Assembly (NCBI GenBank): GCA_964349415.1
Contig: CAYGGJ010000049.1
Coordinates: forward strand, 1-5,622
Reading direction: 5' to 3'
From: 2-01-FULL-40-42 sp964349415
GTDB taxonomy: Bacteria > Patescibacteriota > Microgenomatia > UBA1406 > GWC2-37-13
Length of the DNA stretch: 5,622 nt
The number at the start of each line of letters is the position of its first letter. The first letter of the stretch is position 1. Below, piece by piece: positions 1 through 4,160 of this stretch. The translations under genes and the position numbers were made by a program. The notes below the pieces were generated by a model. It saw only the letters and a program-made list of their open reading frames with translations, was not told the origin of the DNA and did not search any database.

Positions 1-358
1 GTTTATAATCTTTCAAAAGTTTTAACAAACTCTCTCTTTTTTTCTTTGGCAAGCCTTCGATACTCTCTGCAAATGAAACAACTGCTAGGTCCCCGAACGA
101 GCGGGTGATCTTTTGGAAAAACGAGCGGGTAATTTTCTTGCTGTATTCCGATTTTGAGAATGCGGGAGAATACCGGTGGCCCTTTTTTATCAGTAATCCC
201 TTGCGAAGTAACCGTTGAAGAATGGTTGCTACGGTTGTATAGGCAATCTTTCTCTCTTTTTTTACCTCCGTAAGCACGTCTTTTATCGAGCCGTTTTCCA
301 AAACCCAAATAGTCTCCATAACTTTTTGTTCAAGTTCTCCAAGAGAATTCGATTTCAT
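1..358 (-). CDS. BlaI/MecI/CopY-family winged-helix repressor, cut by the left window edge
   Basis: Reading leftward from the ATG at 358-356, 119 codons stay open to the window edge, so only the extreme C-terminus is missing (family members usually have about 120-140 residues). The protein begins MKSNSLGELEQKVMETIW. The recognition-helix segment AYTTVATILQRLLRKGLL lies at about residues 39-56, followed by a short wing and RYSPA, the classic BlaI/MecI/CopY (penicillinase repressor) layout. Such proteins are dimeric repressors of beta-lactamase or copper genes. Here the divergent neighbour is a metal-handling membrane protein, so a CopY-like role is inferred. The visible part has no cysteine, so the CxC hook used by CopY to sense copper is absent unless it lies beyond the edge. 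The start is favoured because a TGC-TACACT extended -10 ends 7 nt upstream, implying a leaderless mRNA. A long open frame at 3-308 on the same strand is an out-of-frame shadow. Confidence 0.9.
   Translation of the reverse strand, partial: MKSNSLGELEQKVMETIWVLENGSIKDVLTEVKKERKIAYTTVATILQRLLRKGLLIKKGHRYSPAFSKSEYSKKITRSFFQKITRSFGDLAVVSFAESIEGLPKKKRESLLKLLKDYK
97..142. repeat. Short 24-bp-period direct repeat inside the repressor gene
   Basis: The 10-mer ACGAGCGGGT occurs at 97-106 and again at 121-130, and similarity continues for several bases after each copy. The period is exactly eight codons. In the repressor frame it encodes two copies of KITRSF (about residues 75-80 and 83-88). The region aligns without an obvious insertion to the C-terminal dimerisation helix of BlaI-type proteins, so it may be a repeated helical pattern rather than a recent duplication. 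Confidence 0.5.
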
Positions 359-359
359 A

Positions 360-372
360 CTACACAGTGTAG
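360..372. promoter_or_regulatory. Predicted repressor operator: perfect palindrome CTACAC-A-GTGTAG
   Basis: This perfect inverted repeat has 6-bp arms around one central base. It contains the half-sites TACA (361-364) and TGTA (368-371), the half-sites typical of BlaI/MecI operators and of the CopY box TACANNTGTA, but with a spacing of 3 instead of 2. It starts 2 bp upstream of the repressor ATG and covers that gene's -10 hexamer. It also covers the position of the -35 of the divergent metal gene. One bound dimer could therefore shut both promoters. Binding is inferred from position and half-sites. Confidence 0.75.
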
Positions 373-374
373 CA
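366..374 (-). promoter_or_regulatory. Extended -10 of the repressor gene (TGC-TACACT)
   Basis: On the minus strand TG (374-373), one base, then TACACT (371-366) forms an extended -10. It is followed by 7 nt and then the ATG, placing the start of transcription at or next to the start codon. No good -35 is visible. The hexamer lies inside the palindromic operator, which predicts autorepression. Confidence 0.6.
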
Positions 375-382
375 TTTTTAAA

Positions 383-391
383 TGATATAAT
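383..391 (+). promoter_or_regulatory. Extended -10 of the metal-handling gene (TGA-TATAAT)
   Basis: A perfect extended -10, TGATATAAT, ends 11 nt before the ATG at 403, so the expected leader is about 4-5 nt with no Shine-Dalgarno motif. With a 17-bp spacer the -35 would fall at 363-368, inside the palindrome, and does not resemble TTGACA. The promoter probably relies on the extended -10 and is open to repression through the operator. Confidence 0.75.
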
Positions 392-402
392 CTTTTTAGA
401 CG

Positions 403-1722
403 ATGAAAAGAAAAACTTTTTATATAAAAGGAATGCATTGTGCTTCGTGCAATGTTTTGGTTGAGGACAAATTTTGTGAAGTAGATAGTGTACGTGGAGT
501 AAAAGCAGATTTCAGAAATCAAACGGCAGAAGTAAGTTATAAAGGACATCTCAATAAGGAATTATTAAATAGTAAAATCCTTCAGTACGGATATCAAATA
601 TCAGATCATTCCTCTATTCAGGAAGAACAAGAGTCTTTATCGACTCATCTAATACAATCATCTGCTTTCTTTATTATCTTTCTGATCCTTTTCTTTTTTG
701 CCCAAGAACTTAAACTTCTTCCGAGCTTTGACACGTCGGCAGGCTTAAGTTTAGGTGTCATATTTGTACTGGGACTTGTCGCTTCAACCTCAACCTGCAT
801 GGCAACCTCGGGAGCTCTCTTTTTGTCAACAGTGGGGAAACTGAACTCGAATCAATCATCTATCAAAAAAAATCTTATGCCGGCCGTTAGTTTTAACGTT
901 GGAAGGGTTTTATCGTATGGTTTCTTTGGTCTTTTGGTGGGTTTTATCGGAAAATCCGCGGCACAAAGTTTTCAACTGGGACCGTTACTTATGGCATTTG
1001 TCGCCGTATCAATGGTTCTGATAGGGTTCGATATGATGAAGATCTTTTCATTTAGCAGAGTCTTTAATTTTAGTCTTACTAAAAATATATTCCGTCGACT
1101 AGAAAGGAGACTTATTAAAAATCCACAAAAGACTTCTTTTCTACTGGGGGCGATAACGTATCTGTTGCCCTGCGGATTCACACAGTCAGTTCAGCTCTAC
1201 GCTTTGGGTCAGGCAGATCCATTAAAGAGTTCCCTTATTATGATGATATTTGCGATAGGTACGACTCCGGCACTTTTGGCAATAGGGTTCGCATCATCTT
1301 TTACGAAATCCTCATACTACCCTTTATTTTCCAAGGCAATGGGAGTTTTGATCTTTATGATCGGTATATCATATGTTTCAAACACACTATCTCTTTACGG
1401 ACTGAATATTGATCCCATGCAGACTTTTAGCCCAAAAGTAAATGTTTTAGTTAAAGACGGCGTACAGATCGCCTCAATGAATGTGGATGCAAGAGGTTAC
1501 TCTCCAAATTCTTTTACGATCAAGAAAGATGTTCCTGTCCGGTGGATCGTAAACGGAAAAGATGTTCTTGGGTGCCAGGGATCCCTACAAGCTCCTGCAC
1601 TGGGACTGAGGAAAACACTTGCGACCGGAGAAAACATCATTGAATTTACTCCAAGAGAAACCGGTTTGATTGCCTTCTCCTGTAGCATGGGAATGTTTAG
1701 AGGAAACTTCTTAGTGATCTAG
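403..1722 (+). CDS. HMA domain / SafE (DsbD-like) membrane core / cupredoxin-like fusion, probable copper handling protein
   Basis: The 439-residue protein has three modules. Residues about 3-68 form a heavy-metal-associated domain with the metal-binding motif GMHCASC (Cys13, Cys16). Residues about 85-330 are a polytopic membrane region, with about six to seven hydrophobic segments, resembling the TauE/SafE or DsbD_2 (UreH-like) family. It carries two conserved-looking cysteines, Cys132 (STSTCMATSG) and Cys257 (LLPCGFTQ), placed like the cysteine pair of DsbD/CcdA cores. Residues about 345-439 form a cupredoxin-like beta domain with likely ligands Cys391 and the motif CSMGM (Cys427, Met429, Met431). 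From family knowledge the HMA domain would carry Cu(I) on the cytoplasmic side and the cupredoxin would face outward. Export, delivery to cuproproteins or thiol/metal reduction are all possible. The divergent BlaI/CopY-type repressor and shared operator support metal-responsive control. The start is set by the near-leaderless promoter just upstream. Confidence 0.88.
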   Translation: MKRKTFYIKGMHCASCNVLVEDKFCEVDSVRGVKADFRNQTAEVSYKGHLNKELLNSKILQYGYQISDHSSIQEEQESLSTHLIQSSAFFIIFLILFFFAQELKLLPSFDTSAGLSLGVIFVLGLVASTSTCMATSGALFLSTVGKLNSNQSSIKKNLMPAVSFNVGRVLSYGFFGLLVGFIGKSAAQSFQLGPLLMAFVAVSMVLIGFDMMKIFSFSRVFNFSLTKNIFRRLERRLIKNPQKTSFLLGAITYLLPCGFTQSVQLYALGQADPLKSSLIMMIFAIGTTPALLAIGFASSFTKSSYYPLFSKAMGVLIFMIGISYVSNTLSLYGLNIDPMQTFSPKVNVLVKDGVQIASMNVDARGYSPNSFTIKKDVPVRWIVNGKDVLGCQGSLQAPALGLRKTLATGENIIEFTPRETGLIAFSCSMGMFRGNFLVI

Positions 1723-1752
1723 AGTTTGATATCAGTAATAGGGTTACGGAAA

Positions 1753-1781
1753 TTGAGAAAATAAACTCGGATTGTTATAAT
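1753..1781 (+). promoter_or_regulatory. Strong promoter TTGAGA-17 bp-TATAAT giving a leaderless mRNA
   Basis: TTGAGA (1753-1758) is one base from the -35 consensus. It is separated by exactly 17 bp from a consensus TATAAT (1776-1781), which is itself preceded by TG (1773-1774), making an extended -10. Only 6 nt separate the -10 from the ATG at 1788, so transcription should begin at the start codon itself. This promoter is the main reason to believe the short gene downstream. Confidence 0.82.
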
Positions 1782-1787
1782 AGGCTG

Positions 1788-2114
1788 ATGAGCAAAGAAA
1801 GAGGCTTTTTCCGTAGACATAAAATTGGCACTTCCATACTCATTGCAGCTGCATTAGACATAGCTCGCAGAATGCGCCCTCTCCCACAATTTTCTCATCA
1901 ACCCAGACATCCTACACTCGATTCAAATCAATTTGACCATATGCGAAGTAGACCACCTCTTAGGGATGCTGGTCCCGTTTCAACTTGTTTGCCATCAGAC
2001 GTGACCGACGGCAGACCGGTAACTTTTGATGAAGATCCTGAAGGTTTAAGAAGCTCTCCAAGTCTTTTTCCCGGAGGCGTTCAAAAATATCTAGATAAAA
2101 ATCCGCTAGATTAA
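1788..2114 (+). CDS. Small hypothetical protein with a basic N-terminus and a short hydrophobic segment
   Basis: I do not recognise this 108-residue protein. It starts MSKERGFFRRHKIG, has a short hydrophobic stretch at about residues 13-25 (IGTSILIAAALDI), and then a long polar part rich in proline, arginine, serine and aspartate (residues 30-108) with little predicted order. It could be a short membrane-associated or signal-anchored protein, though the hydrophobic stretch is short for a membrane helix. A near-consensus promoter places the transcription start at this ATG, which argues that the gene is real. Its first five residues match those of the unknown protein starting at 3389. The gene ends 1 bp before the stop codon of the convergent GIY-YIG gene. 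No obvious terminator separates it from that gene. Confidence 0.65.
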   Translation: MSKERGFFRRHKIGTSILIAAALDIARRMRPLPQFSHQPRHPTLDSNQFDHMRSRPPLRDAGPVSTCLPSDVTDGRPVTFDEDPEGLRSSPSLFPGGVQKYLDKNPLD

Positions 2115-2115
2115 T

Positions 2116-2433
2116 TTAACCTCGGAGTCTATAAGGAAAGCTTCTGCGGTCGCGGAGAGTTGTTTTTAAAGTTTGCTTCAATTGCGACCTTCCCACGCCG
2201 CTTTTCAGATATGTGGTTCTTGTCTTTGCATCTTCCAAGTTGGTGAAGTATTCGTAGTGCACGAGCTTAAATGGAATTCTCATCTTTGTTGAAGAAACCA
2301 ATCCGCGGGAATGTTCCTGGATACGTGTCCATAAGTCATTTGCCACGAAGTCGGTGTAGAAGTCATAGTCTCTCAAAGAAAGAAGCGTGTAAACGTAGTA
2401 TTTTTGATTGTAAGCATCCGAAACCCTTCGCAC
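2116..2433 (-). CDS. Stand-alone GIY-YIG domain protein with an altered YIG motif
   Basis: This 105-residue protein is a single GIY-YIG domain of the small stand-alone (UvrC N-terminus-like) type. The GIY element is YYVY (residues 12-15). The usual YIG/YTG appears as FYTD (25-28), so the glycine is replaced by Asp28. The expected catalytic arginine (Arg37 in LWTRIQEH) and glutamate (Glu61 in VHYEYF) are kept, as are PFKLV and the C-terminal YLKSGVGR. Members are predicted metal-dependent endonucleases of mostly unknown role; the missing glycine may weaken activity. The GTG start at 2433 is chosen because TATAAT at 2445-2440 sits exactly 6 nt upstream, as at other leaderless genes here. The frame is open further upstream, but the next in-frame ATG lies too far inside the domain. 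An AAGGAG at 2451-2446 is 12 nt from the GTG, too far for a good ribosome site. Confidence 0.85.
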   Translation of the reverse strand: MRRVSDAYNQKYYVYTLLSLRDYDFYTDFVANDLWTRIQEHSRGLVSSTKMRIPFKLVHYEYFTNLEDAKTRTTYLKSGVGRSQLKQTLKTTLRDRRSFPYRLRG

Positions 2434-2439
2434 AAGGAC

Positions 2440-2445
2440 ATTATA
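2440..2445 (-). promoter_or_regulatory. -10 hexamer TATAAT for the GIY-YIG gene
   Basis: A consensus TATAAT on the minus strand lies 6 nt before the GTG start, the same spacing as at 1776-1781 and 3341-3336. There is no TG extension. The -35 position falls in the tmRNA terminator hairpin and shows no good match, so the promoter may be modest. Confidence 0.55.
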
Positions 2446-2454
2446 CTCCTTAAC

Positions 2455-2478
2455 AAAAAACCGCCGGTTAAGGCGGTT
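2455..2478 (-). terminator. Intrinsic terminator of the smpB-ssrA unit
   Basis: On the minus strand AACCGCC (2478-2472), a 6-nt loop, and GGCGGTT (2465-2459) form a perfect 7-bp hairpin, followed by a run of T (complement of 2455-2458, continuing the two Ts in the stem). It begins 8 nt after the encoded CCA of tmRNA. The plus strand also shows CTTTTTATT after the hairpin (2479-2487), so it may work in both directions. Confidence 0.9.
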
Positions 2479-2486
2479 CTTTTTAT

Positions 2487-2880
2487 TGGTGGAGATGGGG
2501 GGAATTGAACCCCCGTCTAAGAAAACACTAGTTAAAAACGTTTAGCTAGAGATAGTCTGTTTTTGCTTACTTCCAGGCAAGGAAACAGTCAAACTGACGC
2601 CTGGATTGACGATTAATAAGATGTCGACTTTCTCAATAACCGTAAAAGTTAAGAAAATCCTACCTTGGTTGGTTTTCCCCTTATAGTTAGACCCAAGGGA
2701 ACTCTATAAGGAGTGAATCAAGAGACTTTAAGCGTATGCAAAAGCATAAGCGCCCGCATAGCGGGAAGCCTCAAGCTCTTCTGCAGAGATAGAATCTGCA
2801 TTTAAGATTTTCCATTTAACGCATAGGTACGCCCTAGCCGTTTAGAAAAGTGCGATTTCTCATCGAAACCTTTCATCCCC
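2487..2880 (-). ncRNA. ssrA: tmRNA (transfer-messenger RNA)
   Basis: The 394-nt RNA rescues ribosomes stalled on mRNAs without a stop codon, together with SmpB. Its 5' end GGGGATG (2880-2874) pairs with CATCTCC (2497-2491) as a 7-bp acceptor stem, followed by discriminator A and encoded CCA (2489-2487). The T arm is GGGGG-TTCAATT-CCCCC (2514-2498). The 5' part has the conserved AAAGGTTTCGATG segment. Three interleaved pairings support the post-tag pseudoknots: CCTTATAG 2711-2704 with CTATAAGG 2686-2679, crossed by CCTTGG 2698-2693 with CCAAGG 2668-2663; ACTTT 2649-2645 with AAAGT 2631-2627, crossed by ACGGTT 2643-2638 with AATCGT 2614-2609; and CCAGGC 2604-2599 with GCCTGG 2578-2573, crossed by CTGTTT 2588-2583 with AAACAG 2562-2557. 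It is a one-piece, not permuted, tmRNA. Its first base overlaps the smpB stop codon. Confidence 0.96.
2728..2799 (-). other. tmRNA tag-peptide reading frame (23 codons plus TAA)
   Basis: The likely resume codon is GCA at 2799-2797, the 82nd nucleotide of the tmRNA, close to the usual position (about 90 in E. coli). The encoded tag begins ADSISAEELEA and ends AYAFAYA before TAA (2730-2728). An alternative resume codon, the GCA at residue 6, would give an 18-residue tag with the same end. The reading frame contains a perfect hairpin CCCGC-TAT-GCGGG, and a second imperfect one spans the final codons, consistent with helix 5. The C-terminus lacks the usual LAA-type degron. Confidence 0.8.
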
Positions 2881-3329
2881 TAGTTTTTAATGTACTCTTT
2901 CGCTTCCTTCTTTTCTCTTCGTTCAATCGATTTCTTCTTATCAAGCTTCCGCTTTTCCAAATCTCGTCGTCCCCTTACAAGAGCGATTTCAATCTTTATT
3001 AGACTACCCTTATTATAGCATGAGACAGGCGCCAAGGTCAACCTCCCTGAGCCTCGGATTTTGGTCATAATACGGGTAATTTCCTTCTTGGAAAGGAGTA
3101 ATTTCCGGCTTCGTTTAGGCTCATAATCCTTGTTATCAGCATACTTATAAGCAGAAATCTCGGCATTTACCAATACAGGCTCATTCTGGACTATGCGCAC
3201 AAAGGCATCATCCAGCCTCATTGCACCTCCACGTATGGATTTGACTTCTGCGCCTGTAAGCACAATTCCGGCCTCAAAGCGCTCAAAAGCCTCATATTCC
3301 CTCCCAAATTTACGATTTATTATTCTCAT
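2880..3329 (-). CDS. smpB: SsrA-binding protein SmpB
   Basis: The 149-residue protein matches SmpB along its whole length and is of normal family size. It has the N-terminal NRKFGREYEAFERFEAGIVL, the signature LTGAEVKSIRGG (residues about 24-35), SRKLLLSKKEI (73-83), and the basic C-terminal tail starting RGRRDLEKRKLDKKK. In the stalled ribosome this tail occupies the empty mRNA channel. SmpB binds the tRNA-like domain of tmRNA and brings it to the A site; the tmRNA gene follows directly on the same strand. The TAG stop (2882-2880) shares its G with the first tmRNA base, an extreme packing. The ATG at 3329 is supported by an extended -10, TGT-TACAAT, ending 6 nt upstream; no Shine-Dalgarno sequence is visible. 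It is divergent from the unknown gene at 3389, with a 59-bp spacer. Confidence 0.97.
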   Translation of the reverse strand: MRIINRKFGREYEAFERFEAGIVLTGAEVKSIRGGAMRLDDAFVRIVQNEPVLVNAEISAYKYADNKDYEPKRSRKLLLSKKEITRIMTKIRGSGRLTLAPVSCYNKGSLIKIEIALVRGRRDLEKRKLDKKKSIERREKKEAKEYIKN

Positions 3330-3335
3330 AAGGTA

Positions 3336-3344
3336 ATTGTAACA
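3336..3344 (-). promoter_or_regulatory. Extended -10 of smpB-ssrA (TGT-TACAAT)
   Basis: On the minus strand TG (3344-3343), T, TACAAT (3341-3336) is followed by 6 nt and the smpB ATG, predicting a leaderless transcript. The -35 position (about 3359-3364) has no good match. It falls in the -35/-10 spacer of the divergent promoter, so the two promoters probably compete for polymerase. Confidence 0.72.
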
Positions 3345-3350
3345 GATATA

Positions 3351-3378
3351 TTGACAGGACAGGCTAAAGTGTTATACT
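3351..3378 (+). promoter_or_regulatory. Promoter TTGACA-16 bp-TATACT for the gene at 3389
   Basis: A consensus TTGACA (3351-3356) and TATACT (3373-3378) are 16 bp apart, and TG at 3370-3371 extends the -10. The ATG lies 10 nt after the -10, so the leader should be about 3-5 nt. A short AGG (3381-3383) sits too close to the ATG for a normal ribosome site. Confidence 0.82.
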
Positions 3379-3388
3379 ATAGGTATAT

Positions 3389-4132
3389 ATGTCTAAAGAA
3401 AGACTTCCCAGAATAAGACGTTTTCTCGGACGCAAACGACCTTCTGAAGAGACGTTCACTATGGGCGAAATGGGCCCAAAAATCTTACAAGCCACAAAAG
3501 AGGGTGGAGATGTAAAAATGGTTGTAACGGCTCAGGCAGGGAATCCACTTTTCGATCTACTGCCGCAAGTATTAAACATGGCAAACGATTCTGGAGCCAA
3601 AGCACAAGTAGTTTTAATGATGCCTGAAGGTGAACCGGATGACGCTACTAAAAAGGGACTAAAGCGAATTACTGATGCTCAGGAACGAAGTAGGCCAAAG
3701 CTGGGGATTTTTCCCAACGAAGAAGTTGGTTTTGAAGATCTTGAGAAGCTGGACTTAGAATTGCATGGTGATTTAGATACGGATTTCTTACTCGCATTTA
3801 TACAAGATCCGGAAAGGAAGGATTTATATTGGATGCGGAAAGTCGGAGTTGAAAAAGGCTCTATGACTCATGAGGGGGAAGAAATTCCATATGTGGACTT
3901 CAAAGAAGTAGATCTTGGTAGGTTTGGGGCTATTCCTTGTCCTGAGGACTTACTTGAAGTAAACGTCAAGCGATTCTCAAGAATAGAATCCTTAACTAGA
4001 ACTCATCCAGAACTGGCTGACATAAGAGGTGTTGTCGGAGTAGTTCGTTATACCGGAGAAAAGGAACCTTCCATTGAATCCATTCTGACTCTTGCAGGCA
4101 TGCGATTTGCCGACATGCGGGAAGCTGCCTAG
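3389..4132 (+). CDS. Hypothetical acidic soluble protein with a basic N-terminal arm
   Basis: I do not recognise this 247-residue protein. The first 18 residues are strongly basic (MSKERLPRIRRFLGRKRP); the rest is rich in Glu and Asp. Residues about 41-82 (from DVKMVVTAQAG to AQVVLMMPEG) look like a beta-alpha-beta unit, with a strand, the helix PLFDLLPQVLNMAND and a second strand. A second region at about 165-220 contains IPYVDFKEVDLGRFG and IRGVVGVVRYTG. There is one cysteine (Cys184) and no signal peptide or membrane helix, so it should be cytosolic. The basic arm could contact nucleic acid or membrane, but this is a guess. A near-consensus promoter ends 10 nt before the ATG. It is divergent from smpB and convergent with the glycosidase gene 28 bp beyond its end. 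No clear terminator follows. Confidence 0.85.
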   Translation: MSKERLPRIRRFLGRKRPSEETFTMGEMGPKILQATKEGGDVKMVVTAQAGNPLFDLLPQVLNMANDSGAKAQVVLMMPEGEPDDATKKGLKRITDAQERSRPKLGIFPNEEVGFEDLEKLDLELHGDLDTDFLLAFIQDPERKDLYWMRKVGVEKGSMTHEGEEIPYVDFKEVDLGRFGAIPCPEDLLEVNVKRFSRIESLTRTHPELADIRGVVGVVRYTGEKEPSIESILTLAGMRFADMREAA

Positions 4133-4160
4133 CTCAATTTAAACGCAATAAAATTTCTTA

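Noticed and set aside
3..308. 101-residue minus-strand open frame at the left edge
   Set aside because: It overlaps the BlaI-family frame (1-358) in another register and shows no family pattern. The BlaI frame has a full winged-helix match and was only hidden because it runs off the window.
355..549. Minus-strand open frame of 64 residues across the start of the metal gene
   Set aside because: It lies antisense to the HMA domain and across the divergent promoter, with no recognisable features.
1723..1752. Possible terminator after the metal gene
   Set aside because: No stable hairpin or T run is visible; the following promoter elements explain most of the spacer.
2439..2451. AAGGAG followed by ATG at 2441-2439 as a ribosome site and start
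   Set aside because: This ATG is out of frame with the GIY-YIG gene and only 4 nt from the AAGGAG. The GTG at 2433 fits the leaderless spacing instead.
2271..2453. 60-residue plus-strand open frame
   Set aside because: It lies antisense to the GIY-YIG gene, whose domain is clearly recognisable, and no promoter supports it.
2487..2515. tRNA-like T arm and CCA end, considered as a tRNA gene
   Set aside because: No anticodon arm lies within tRNA distance. The matching acceptor strand is 370 nt away, which identifies a tmRNA.
4133..4160. Possible terminator between the convergent genes at 3389-4132 and 4161-5561
   Set aside because: The 28-bp gap is AT-rich but forms no convincing hairpin with a T run.
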